This document shows positions 13,129-19,419 of a stretch of 19,419 bases of DNA, one piece after another. Under the pieces are notes generated by a model that saw nothing but the letters and a program-made list of their open reading frames with translations, was not told where the DNA came from and ran no database searches. Within the stretch, counting starts at the first letter, position 1. Every line of letters begins with the position of its first letter. The translations under genes were made by a program, and so were the position numbers. Source of the DNA: JBLNBQ01 sp050260095 (lineage in GTDB: Bacteria; Bacillota; UBA5301; DYFA01); assembly GCA_050260095.1 (NCBI GenBank), contig JBLNBQ010000054.1, positions 1 to 19,419 of the forward strand, read 5' to 3'.

Positions 13129-15829
13129 CGTTTTCGAGCCTCCGCAGGGCGTTCTTCAGGCGGTCCATCGCCTGGCCGAACCCGGCCCAGTCGCCCTGGC
13201 TCAAGCGCTGTTCGGCGTCGCGCAGGGCCCCGGCGGCCTCCTGCACCATGGCTGGCGAAACGCGCTGCGCAGGGGGAGCGGCCGGTGCGACCCCCGGCGG
13301 CTGAGCCGGCGCGAGCGGCGTGATCGGCGCCTCCACCCCGAAGACCCTGGCCAAGGCAGCCTCCAGCGTCCCCTCCATGATCACCCGGTCGCGGAAGGCG
13401 ACCACCACGCGCTTGAGTTCGGGCATCTGTGACTGTTCAGCCTGGAGGTAAATGGGCTCCACGTACAGGATCGACCGCTGCACCGGGATGACCAGGAGAT
13501 TGCCGCGGATGACCCGGGAACCCTTCTGGTTCCAGAGGGTAAGCTGGCGGGAGATCTCCGAGTCTTGATCGATCCGGGCCTCCACCTGCGCCGGCCCGTA
13601 GGTCAGCGTCTGTTTGGGGAACTTGAAGACCACCAGGCGCCCGAAGTCGTCGGGGTCGCAGTGGGCGGCCATCCACGCCACCATGTTGCTCTTCCGCAGC
13701 GGCGTGAACGGCTGCATCAGCACGAACTCGGGGCTGTGGTCCTCGGGCAGGCGCATCTGGACGTAGTAGGGCTCCACGTCCACCTGCTCGCCGCCGACCA
13801 GCTCCTGGGGTATGGCCCATGAGTCCTCCTTGTTGTAGAAGACCCCGGGGTCCTTCATGTGGTAGACGTTGTAGATCTGCGCCTGCAGCCGGAAGAGGTC
13901 CTCGGGATAGCGGACGTGCCGGAGCAGGTCGGCCGGCATGCTCGCCTTCGGCTTGAAGAGCGCCGGGAAGATCCGGCGGTACGCCTTGGTGAGCGGTTCC
14001 TGCTCATCCCAGACGTAGAAACTGCAGTCGCCGGTGTAGGCGTCGATGACCACCTTGACCGAGTTGCGCACGTAGTTGCCCCAGTCGCCTACGGGTTCGG
14101 AGTACGGGAAGGCGTCGCTGGTGACGTAGGCATCCTGGAGCCAGTAGAGCCTGCCGCCCGAGGCCACGAGGTACGGGTCGCTGTCGTACCGGAGGAACGG
14201 CGCGATCCGCCTCACTCGGTCGTGGATGTTGCGGTACAGGTGGACCCGGCTCTCCGAGGTGATGTCGCTCGACAGCAGCAGGTTCAGCTCGCCGAAGCGG
14301 GCGGCGAAGGCCAACCGGATCAGGGGCGAGGAGAGCCGCACCCCGGCCTTGCCGCGGTAGACGGTGAAAGCGTTGCGATCGCCGGCCGGGTGATCGAACT
14401 CCTTCATGCGGGTGTTGGTGAGGACGTAGTCGCCGCCGAGTTCGCCATAGTAGATCTCGGGCCGGGTGACCTTGGGCCCCTTTACCGTCTCCGGCGGGAT
14501 ATTGCGGACCCAGAGGTTGGGCATCCCTTCTCCGGTCACCTCGTTGACCGGGCTTAAGACCAGGCCGTAGCCGTGGGTGTAGAAGAGATGCTGGTTTTGC
14601 CAGGTGAGCGCCTGCTGGGAGATTTTCTCCGGATTGAACTCGCGGGCCGCCAGAGTCACGGCGCGCATGCCCCCGTCGACCGGGTAGCGGTCGACGTCGA
14701 CCCCCACGAAGTCATAGTACGGGCGTATCGACTGCAACTGCCCGTAGGTGGCCTGCAGCGGCCGCCAATCCCACAGCCGGATGTTGTCGAGGGTGCCCCG
14801 CTCCTTCTCGACCTGGTCGTAGGTGAGATCGTCCTTGACGACGAACTCCTGCTCCTCAATGTTGTCGAGCCCCCAGCCGAGCCGGGTGAACTCGATGTTC
14901 TTGCGGATGTAAGGCGTCTCCTTCGCCAGTTCGTTCGGCTCGACCACGAAGCGCTGCACGAACCCGGGGTAGGCGCTTCCGAGCAGCAGGGACACGGCCA
15001 CCAGGAGGAAGACCCCTGCGGCCAGCCACCGTCCGCTGCGGGCGATCATGGACAGCAGCACGATGGCTGCGCAGGCCACCGCCACCACGGTGAGGACCTG
15101 CAGACCCAAGAGGTTGACGTGCACATCGGTGTAACCCGCCCCGAAGACCACCCCGCGGGTCGAGTAGAGCAGGTTGGCCTGGCTGAGCCAGTAGCCCCAA
15201 GCCTTCAGCCCGAAGAGCGAGGCGAGCAGCGCCGCCAGGTGGACCCGGGCTCCGCCCTGAAAGGAAGGAAACAGGCCCGTGAAGGCCAGCGAGCCGGAGA
15301 GGACATAGATCGCGCCCACCAGCAGCAGGGTGAGAAAGACCAGGCCCATGGCCGTGCGGTACAGGTAGAGGTAGAACGGGAGCCGGAAGATGTAGAAACC
15401 CAGGTCGCGCCCGAAGAGCGGATCGGCCACGCCGAAGGCCCCGCCGTGCAGGAACCGCTGGACGATCTCCCAGCCCAGGGAGGCGGTGAGCCCCGCCCCT
15501 ATCCCTAAGACGGCCGCGATCAGGACGAAGGCCCGGGTCACGCGCCCCGCCGTGAAGAGCGCCGGCAGCGGCGTCCCTTCCAGCCGGTCGAGCGCCCGCC
15601 CGATGACCGGCCGGGTGAGCCGCAGGTTGAGGTAGAGGAAGGCGAAGTAGACGACTGCCACGGCTGCGCGGACGACCCACGAGGTGGCGAGGATCGTCCA
15701 GAAGACGCCGGTCTGCCCCAGCCCCTTGAACCAGAGCCAGTCGGTGAAGAAGACCGCGAGCCCGCTTGCCAGGCCGCTGCCCAAAAGGACCGCCAAGACC
15801 AGAATGAAGAAGCTCGTACGCCTTGGCAT
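13121..15829 (-). CDS. UPF0182 family membrane protein
   Basis: A 902-residue protein of the widespread but uncharacterised UPF0182 (COG1615) family. The N-terminal third holds about seven membrane helices (roughly 5-28, 42-65, 88-112, 147-172, 190-210, 235-258, 265-285). The rest is a large, probably extracytoplasmic domain with family blocks such as VEPNELAKETPYIRKNI, GGDYVLTNTRMKEFDHPAGD, AGVRLSSPLIRLAFA and YWLQDAYVTSDAFPYSEP. A Pro/Ala linker (about 822-848) leads to a final charged helix. ATG at 15829 is preferred over GTG 18 bases upstream because GGGGGGAGGA lies 6 bases before it and would otherwise be inside the coding region. It follows hslO by 30 bases and overlaps the Nudix gene. 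No function is established for the family. Confidence 0.93.
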   Translation of the reverse strand: MPRRTSFFILVLAVLLGSGLASGLAVFFTDWLWFKGLGQTGVFWTILATSWVVRAAVAVVYFAFLYLNLRLTRPVIGRALDRLEGTPLPALFTAGRVTRAFVLIAAVLGIGAGLTASLGWEIVQRFLHGGAFGVADPLFGRDLGFYIFRLPFYLYLYRTAMGLVFLTLLLVGAIYVLSGSLAFTGLFPSFQGGARVHLAALLASLFGLKAWGYWLSQANLLYSTRGVVFGAGYTDVHVNLLGLQVLTVVAVACAAIVLLSMIARSGRWLAAGVFLLVAVSLLLGSAYPGFVQRFVVEPNELAKETPYIRKNIEFTRLGWGLDNIEEQEFVVKDDLTYDQVEKERGTLDNIRLWDWRPLQATYGQLQSIRPYYDFVGVDVDRYPVDGGMRAVTLAAREFNPEKISQQALTWQNQHLFYTHGYGLVLSPVNEVTGEGMPNLWVRNIPPETVKGPKVTRPEIYYGELGGDYVLTNTRMKEFDHPAGDRNAFTVYRGKAGVRLSSPLIRLAFAARFGELNLLLSSDITSESRVHLYRNIHDRVRRIAPFLRYDSDPYLVASGGRLYWLQDAYVTSDAFPYSEPVGDWGNYVRNSVKVVIDAYTGDCSFYVWDEQEPLTKAYRRIFPALFKPKASMPADLLRHVRYPEDLFRLQAQIYNVYHMKDPGVFYNKEDSWAIPQELVGGEQVDVEPYYVQMRLPEDHSPEFVLMQPFTPLRKSNMVAWMAAHCDPDDFGRLVVFKFPKQTLTYGPAQVEARIDQDSEISRQLTLWNQKGSRVIRGNLLVIPVQRSILYVEPIYLQAEQSQMPELKRVVVAFRDRVIMEGTLEAALARVFGVEAPITPLAPAQPPGVAPAAPPAQRVSPAMVQEAAGALRDAEQRLSQGDWAGFGQAMDRLKNALRRLENGG

Positions 15830-15859
15830 AGCCAATCCTCCCCCCACAATCGGGTAAGG

Positions 15860-16774
15860 TCAGTGCTTTCCCGGCGGGCCGGAGGTCGCCTCTTGGCTAA
15901 GGCGTTCCAGTTCCTCCGGGCTGAACTGGTAGCGGTCGCCGCAGAAGTGACAGACCAACTCGGCTCCTTCCGGCTGCTGGGCCAGTTCCGCCAGCTCCGC
16001 CGCGCCCAGCGTGACCAGCGCCCGCTCGAGGCGAGCCTTCGAGCAGCGGCACCGGTACGAGACCGGTTGCCGGTCGAGCTGGGTCAGTTCGAGGCTCCCG
16101 AGGAGCAGCTGCAGGATCTCCTCGGGGGTGCGCCCCTCGTGCACCGCGGTGCTGATCGGCCCGAGCCGGTCGGCCGCCTCTTCCAGCGGGGCCGCCAGTT
16201 CCGGGTCGGCCCCCGGCATGAGTTGCAGCAGGTAGCCCCCGGCCGCGAGGACCGAGTTGTCCGTGTCGACCAGCACCCCCAGCGCCACCGCCGAGGGCGT
16301 CTGCTCGGAGCGGGCGAAGTAGTAAGTCAGGTCCTCCGCGATCTCCCCGCTCACCAGCGGCACCGAACCCCGGAAGGGCTCTTTGAGCCCCAGGTCGCGG
16401 ATCACATAGAGGCTGCCCGTCCGTCCCACCGCCCCGGCCACGTCGAGCTTGCCGGCGGCGGTCGCCGGCAAGTGAACGTGAGGATCGCGCACGTACCCCC
16501 GCACGTGCCCGTGAGCGTCGGCGTCGGCGATCACCGAACCGAGCGGGCCGTCGCCGATGAGCTGCAAGGTCACCGTCTCCTCCCGCTTGAGCAGTGCGCC
16601 CAGAAGCAGAGCGCCCGTGAGCGTCCGCCCCAGCGCGGCGGTGGCGGTGGGATAGGTGTCGTGGCGCCGCCGGGCTTCGTCGACCAACTGGGTAGTACGA
16701 CAGCAGAGGGCCCGGATCTGGCCCCCCGCCGCGATGGCTCGCACTAGATAGTCCGGGTCCTTGAGGTTCGTCAT
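15860..16774 (-). CDS. hslO: Redox-regulated chaperone Hsp33
   Basis: Cytoplasmic holdase activated by oxidative unfolding. The 304-residue product shows the Hsp33 core, including TGALLLGALLKREETVTLQL (53-72), GDGPLGSVIADAD (75-87) and RGYVRDPHVHLP (92-103), and the C-terminal zinc-binding redox switch with C242-x-C244 and C275-x-x-C278, all four cysteines present. Two further cysteines (C24, C25) occur near the N-terminus. The ATG start is 20 bases after the glyS stop. The ribosome binding site is poor (GGAG about 14 bases away), and a seven-codon reading frame ends in an ATGA overlap with this start, suggesting coupling to glyS translation. It is likely co-transcribed with glyS and the UPF0182 gene. 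Confidence 0.96.
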   Translation of the reverse strand: MTNLKDPDYLVRAIAAGGQIRALCCRTTQLVDEARRRHDTYPTATAALGRTLTGALLLGALLKREETVTLQLIGDGPLGSVIADADAHGHVRGYVRDPHVHLPATAAGKLDVAGAVGRTGSLYVIRDLGLKEPFRGSVPLVSGEIAEDLTYYFARSEQTPSAVALGVLVDTDNSVLAAGGYLLQLMPGADPELAAPLEEAADRLGPISTAVHEGRTPEEILQLLLGSLELTQLDRQPVSYRCRCSKARLERALVTLGAAELAELAQQPEGAELVCHFCGDRYQFSPEELERLSQEATSGPPGKH

Positions 16775-16794
16775 CTCAGCTTGCCGTGCTCCAT
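16771..16794 (-). other. Seven-codon mini reading frame linking glyS and hslO
   Basis: The glyS stop TGA is followed at once by ATG, opening a frame Met-Glu-His-Gly-Lys-Leu-Arg whose TGA overlaps the hslO start as ATGA. This arrangement would let ribosomes finishing glyS restart and pass on to hslO, whose own ribosome binding site is weak. Whether it is translated is unknown. Confidence 0.3.
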
Positions 16795-18099
16795 TCAGAT
16801 TCCCAGCTTGTCGCGCAGGTACCGTTTGACCTGGTCGATGGCGACCCGCTCCTGGGTCATCGCGTCGCGCTCCCGGATGGTCACCGCCTGGTCTTCGAGG
16901 GATTCGAAGTCCACCGTGACGCAGTACGGCGTGCCGACCTCATCCTGGCGGCGATACCGCTTGCCGATGGAGCCGGCGTCGTCGTAGGCGGTCGCCATGA
17001 CGGGCTTGAGTTCGTCCTTGATGGCGTGCGCCCGCTCCATGAGGTCGGGCTTCTTGGAGAGCGGGAAGACGGCGACCTTCACCGGCGCCAGGCTCGGGTG
17101 CAGGTGCAGCACCACCCGCTCGTTGGCGACGTCGTTCTCGTAGGCGTCGACCAGGAAGACGAGCGAGGTCCGGTCGACGCCGGCCGACGACTCGATGCAG
17201 ATCGGCACGTAGCGCTCGCCGGTCAGGTCGTCGAAGTACGAGAGGTCCTTCCCCGAACGCTCGATGTGCTGCGTGAGGTCGAAGGTGCCCCGGTGCGCGA
17301 TGCCTTCCACCTCGGAGAAACCCATCGGGAACTCGTACTCCACGTCGACGCAGGCCTTGGCGTAGTGGGCCAGCTCGTCCTTGTCATGCGGGCGCTGCCT
17401 GAGCTTGTCCGGCTGCACGCCCAGGTCGAGATACCACTGGTACCGCTCTTTCACCCAGTACTCGAACCACTCGTCGTCGGTCTTGTGGTCGACGAAGAAC
17501 TCCAGCTCCATCTGCTCGAACTCGCGGGACCGGAAGATGAAGTTGCCGGGAGAGACTTCGTTGCGGAACGACTTGCCGATCTGGGCGATGCCGAAGGGGA
17601 CCCGCAGCCGGGAAGTCTCCCGCACCGTCTTGAAATCGACGAAGATGCCCTGCGCCGTTTCGGGACGCAGGTAAACCACGGCGGCCGACTCCTCCACCGG
17701 ACCCAGGTAGGTCTTGAACATCAGGTTGAACTGGCGGGCTTCAGTCAACTCCCCGCCACAGGACGGGCAGACGGCGCTCGTCAGGTGGTCGGCCCGGAAC
17801 CGCTGCTTGCACACCTTGCAGTCGACGAGCGGGTCGGTGAAGTTGTCCACGTGGCCGGAGGCCCGCCAGACTTCAGGGTGCATGATGATGCTGGTGTCGA
17901 CCCCCACCACGTCGTCGCGCTGGCGCACGACCCGCCGCCACCACGACTCCTTGACGTTGCGCTTCAGTTCGGCCCCGAGCGGACCGTAGTCCCAGCAGGA
18001 GTTGATGCCGCCGTAAATCTCGCTCGACGGGAAGATGATCCCCCTCCGTTTGCAGAGCGAGATGAGTTCGTTCATATCCTTAAGGCCGTTCTCTCTCAA
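16795..18099 (-). CDS. glyS: Glycyl-tRNA synthetase, single-chain type
   Basis: Class II synthetase that charges tRNA-Gly; this is the homodimeric form (eukaryote/archaea/Bacillota-like), not the alpha2-beta2 GlyQ/GlyS form. The product is 434 residues from this start. Seen are LCKRRGIIFPSSEIYGGINS and WDYGPLGAELKRN at the N-terminus, a four-Cys zinc site (CKVC and CPSC, about 94-114), RPETAQGIF and FRNEVSPGN of motif 2, motif 3 in CIESSAGVDRTS, and the anticodon-binding domain (from about residue 330) with GSIGKRYRRQDEVGTPY. The TTG start is favoured because GGAGGA lies 7 bases upstream; an in-frame ATG at 18114 lies only about 10 bases inside the predicted transcript, and an ATG at 18075 has no spaced ribosome binding site. 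No T-box leader is seen. Likely first gene of the glyS-hslO-UPF0182-nudix set. Confidence 0.95.
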   Translation of the reverse strand: MRENGLKDMNELISLCKRRGIIFPSSEIYGGINSCWDYGPLGAELKRNVKESWWRRVVRQRDDVVGVDTSIIMHPEVWRASGHVDNFTDPLVDCKVCKQRFRADHLTSAVCPSCGGELTEARQFNLMFKTYLGPVEESAAVVYLRPETAQGIFVDFKTVRETSRLRVPFGIAQIGKSFRNEVSPGNFIFRSREFEQMELEFFVDHKTDDEWFEYWVKERYQWYLDLGVQPDKLRQRPHDKDELAHYAKACVDVEYEFPMGFSEVEGIAHRGTFDLTQHIERSGKDLSYFDDLTGERYVPICIESSAGVDRTSLVFLVDAYENDVANERVVLHLHPSLAPVKVAVFPLSKKPDLMERAHAIKDELKPVMATAYDDAGSIGKRYRRQDEVGTPYCVTVDFESLEDQAVTIRERDAMTQERVAIDQVKRYLRDKLGI

Positions 18100-18129
18100 C
18101 GCGTCATCCTCCATCCCAATATTACCCTC

Positions 18130-18158
18130 ATACTACCGCAATTACGCAGGGGAGGCAA
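18130..18158 (-). promoter_or_regulatory. Probable sigma-A promoter of glyS
   Basis: On the minus strand TTGCCT (18153-18158), a 17-base spacer and TAGTAT (18130-18135); each matches four of six consensus bases, and the stretch just downstream is unusually AT-rich for this window. Transcription would start near 18123, leaving room for the GGAGGA site in front of the TTG start but not for one in front of the ATG at 18114. Confidence 0.4.
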
Positions 18159-18214
18159 GGCCGCAAGCCGCGCCCCGGCGCCTGAGCAGGGTTCGGCCAA
18201 AGCTCGGTCCGTGG

Positions 18215-19111
18215 TCAGTGCGCGACGGGATTGGTCGTGGGCGGCGCCGGCGCGACGACTCCAGGAGCGCTGCCTTGGGCAGGCTCGGCGACAGGAGGCT
18301 GCGCCGCCGGCGCTGGCGTGGCGGGTGCCGGGCCGGCCGCGGATGGCGCCGCGACCGGGGGCGCCACCGGGGCGGAGGATGGGGCGGAGACGGCAGCCGG
18401 CGCCGGCGCCGGGCCGGCTGGCTTGGCGGCGGGCGCCGGAGCAGGCGGTGCAGGCGAGGCCGGAGCCTGCGGCCCGGGCTTGGTCGCCTCGGCCGGCTTG
18501 GCCGCCGCCGCGGGCCGTCCCGCCGGGAGACTGGTCGCTGGCGGTTCGGGCGCCGGCAAGGCGGCCGGAGCCGGCTCAGGCCCCGAGACCGCGGGCGGGG
18601 ACGGAGCCGGGGTTGCGGATGGTGATGGCGGCGCCGGCGAGGCCGGCGGCCCCGGCGCCTCGCGGCGGGCGGGAGGGGTTTCCGGCTCAAGGTCGACGGA
18701 CCAGACCGCCAGCGCCCAGCCGGTCGCCAGCGCCGCGAGGGCGACGACCACCAGCGCCAGCCAGCGCCGGCCCGCCGTCTTCCGGCGCTCCTGGACCCGC
18801 ACCCGGCGTCGTGGCGCCTGCCAGGCCACCCTCACGCCCCGGACCGGTTCGGCGGGGGGTGGCGCCAAGGCGGCCTTGAGTTCACGGTACCGGCCGACGA
18901 GCTCCTCGCCGTCGAGCCCCACCAGGCGGGCGTACTCCCGCAAGAAGCCCTTGAGGTACACCTCGCCCGGGATCACTTCGAACTCTCCGGTTTCGAGCGC
19001 GGCGACGTAACGGGGGTTGATCCGGGTGGCCTCATAGACCTGCTCCAAAGGGATGCCCTGGCGCTCCCGCGCCTCCCGGAGCAACTGCCCGATCTCCTTC
19101 ATCCCTTCCAC
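18215..19111 (-). CDS. rodZ: RodZ-like protein: HTH domain, membrane helix and Pro/Ala-rich tail
   Basis: A 298-residue membrane protein. Residues 4-68 form the RodZ/YmfM-type helix-turn-helix (IGQLLREARERQGIPLEQV, then INPRYVAALETGEF and YLKGFLREYARLVGL), which in RodZ binds MreB rather than DNA. A basic stretch (about 100-115) leads to one membrane helix (about 117-137), and everything after is an extracytoplasmic tail of about 155 residues made almost only of Pro, Ala, Ser, Gly and a few charged residues. The C-terminal DUF4115 domain usual in RodZ is absent, with no sign of a frameshift remnant downstream. GTG start, with GGGAGGAGG 7 bases upstream. It follows ftsK/spoIIIE by 28 bases, the same pair order as in Bacillus (spoIIIE-ymfM), which supports the identity. 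Role: cell-shape or elongation factor, inferred. Confidence 0.82.
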   Translation of the reverse strand: MEGMKEIGQLLREARERQGIPLEQVYEATRINPRYVAALETGEFEVIPGEVYLKGFLREYARLVGLDGEELVGRYRELKAALAPPPAEPVRGVRVAWQAPRRRVRVQERRKTAGRRWLALVVVALAALATGWALAVWSVDLEPETPPARREAPGPPASPAPPSPSATPAPSPPAVSGPEPAPAALPAPEPPATSLPAGRPAAAAKPAEATKPGPQAPASPAPPAPAPAAKPAGPAPAPAAVSAPSSAPVAPPVAAPSAAGPAPATPAPAAQPPVAEPAQGSAPGVVAPAPPTTNPVAH

Positions 19112-19139
19112 GGCTCCGCCTCCTCCCGCGCCGGGAATC

Positions 19140-19419
19140 TCACGCCTCTTCTTCCGGCGACACCAGCACCTCGCGCGGCTTGGAACCTTGGTACGGGCCG
19201 ACGATGCCGGCCAGTTCCATCATGTCGATGAGCCGGGCCGCCCGGGCGTAGCCGATGCGGAAACGCCGCTGCACCATGGAGATCGAGGCGTTCCCCGTGC
19301 TGACCACCAGCTTCACCGCGTCGTCAAAGAGTTCATCCTCACCGACATCGGTCTCGACCCGGCTCTCGCTCGGCATAAGATTGGCCTGGTAATCGGGGCG
19401 GCCCTGCTTCTTCCAATAG
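19140..19419 (-). CDS. ftsK: DNA translocase FtsK/SpoIIIE, C-terminal end (runs off the right edge)
   Basis: The last 92 residues of an FtsK/SpoIIIE translocase, which pumps chromosomal DNA through the division or sporulation septum. After YWKKQGRPDYQ, the usual link from the motor, comes the gamma winged-helix domain that reads KOPS/SRS orientation signals: DELFDDAVKLVVSTGNASIS, MVQRRFRIGYARAARLIDMM and ELAGIVGPYQGSKPREVLV. All of this region is intact and ends with the normal acidic tail (SPEEEA). The motor and membrane parts lie beyond the window. Only sporulation context could separate FtsK from SpoIIIE, so the symbol is generic. RodZ follows after 28 bases. Confidence 0.95.
   Translation of the reverse strand, partial: YWKKQGRPDYQANLMPSESRVETDVGEDELFDDAVKLVVSTGNASISMVQRRFRIGYARAARLIDMMELAGIVGPYQGSKPREVLVSPEEEA

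Noticed and set aside
14573..15508. Open frame on the plus strand within UPF0182
   Set aside because: Antisense shadow of a conserved family with no ribosome binding site or domain of its own.
18100..18214. T-box leader before glyS
   Set aside because: The gap is only about 115 bases and lacks the conserved AGGGUGGNACCGCG-type antiterminator and a terminator with a T-run.
16786..18879. Very long open frame on the plus strand opposite glyS and part of rodZ
   Set aside because: It is the mirror of GC-rich codons; the minus strand carries unmistakable GlyRS and the plus product has no recognisable domain.
18231..19010. Gly/Ala-rich open frame opposite rodZ
   Set aside because: Simple mirror of the Pro/Ala tail; the minus frame has the HTH domain and the good ribosome binding site.

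Overview
The window is about 19.4 kb of GC-rich bacterial DNA, packed with genes and cut at both ends inside genes. It looks chromosomal and comes from an endospore-forming member of the Bacillota (Firmicutes). Evidence for this is a SpoIIP engulfment hydrolase behind a near-consensus sigma-E promoter, an SpoIIIE/FtsK-RodZ gene pair, single-chain glycyl-tRNA synthetase, and strong GGAGG-type ribosome binding sites with many GTG and TTG starts. I cannot name the genus; the base composition fits high-GC clostridial or Symbiobacterium-like lineages. I see no tRNA, rRNA, CRISPR array, insertion sequence or phage gene, and no gene-free stretch longer than 300 bases.

Region 1 (1-7901, all minus strand) reads right to left: spoIIP, murC, an SNF2-family helicase, a coiled-coil protein of unknown function whose start overlaps the helicase stop, a major-facilitator transporter, then cbiM, cbiQ and a truncated cbiO. 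The last three form an energy-coupling-factor (ECF) cobalt or nickel importer. The 133-base gap in front of the transporter gene holds a set of nested inverted repeats that could fold as a structured mRNA leader.

Region 2 (8017-10066, plus strand) is a two-gene LytS/LytT-type two-component system. It is divergent from spoIIP and converges tail-to-tail, with overlap, on a small membrane-protein gene.

Region 3 (10020-19419, all minus strand) reads right to left: the end of ftsK/spoIIIE, a RodZ-like protein lacking the usual C-terminal domain, glyS, hslO (Hsp33), a large UPF0182 membrane protein, a Nudix hydrolase, acs (acetyl-CoA synthetase) and the small membrane protein. Gaps are mostly short or overlapping, so glyS-hslO-UPF0182-nudix may be one transcript, with acs possibly having its own promoter.

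Most of the content is ordinary housekeeping and sporulation genes, and I do not see a clear new defence or mobile system. The points most worth a second look are the candidate structured leader before the transporter/cbi genes, the sigma-E promoter of a short SpoIIP, the RodZ variant with a Pro/Ala tail, the helicase and its unknown partner with a 9-base tandem repeat at their junction, the LytST pair with a shortened sensor next to acs, and the recurrent runs of six or seven G used as ribosome binding sites.
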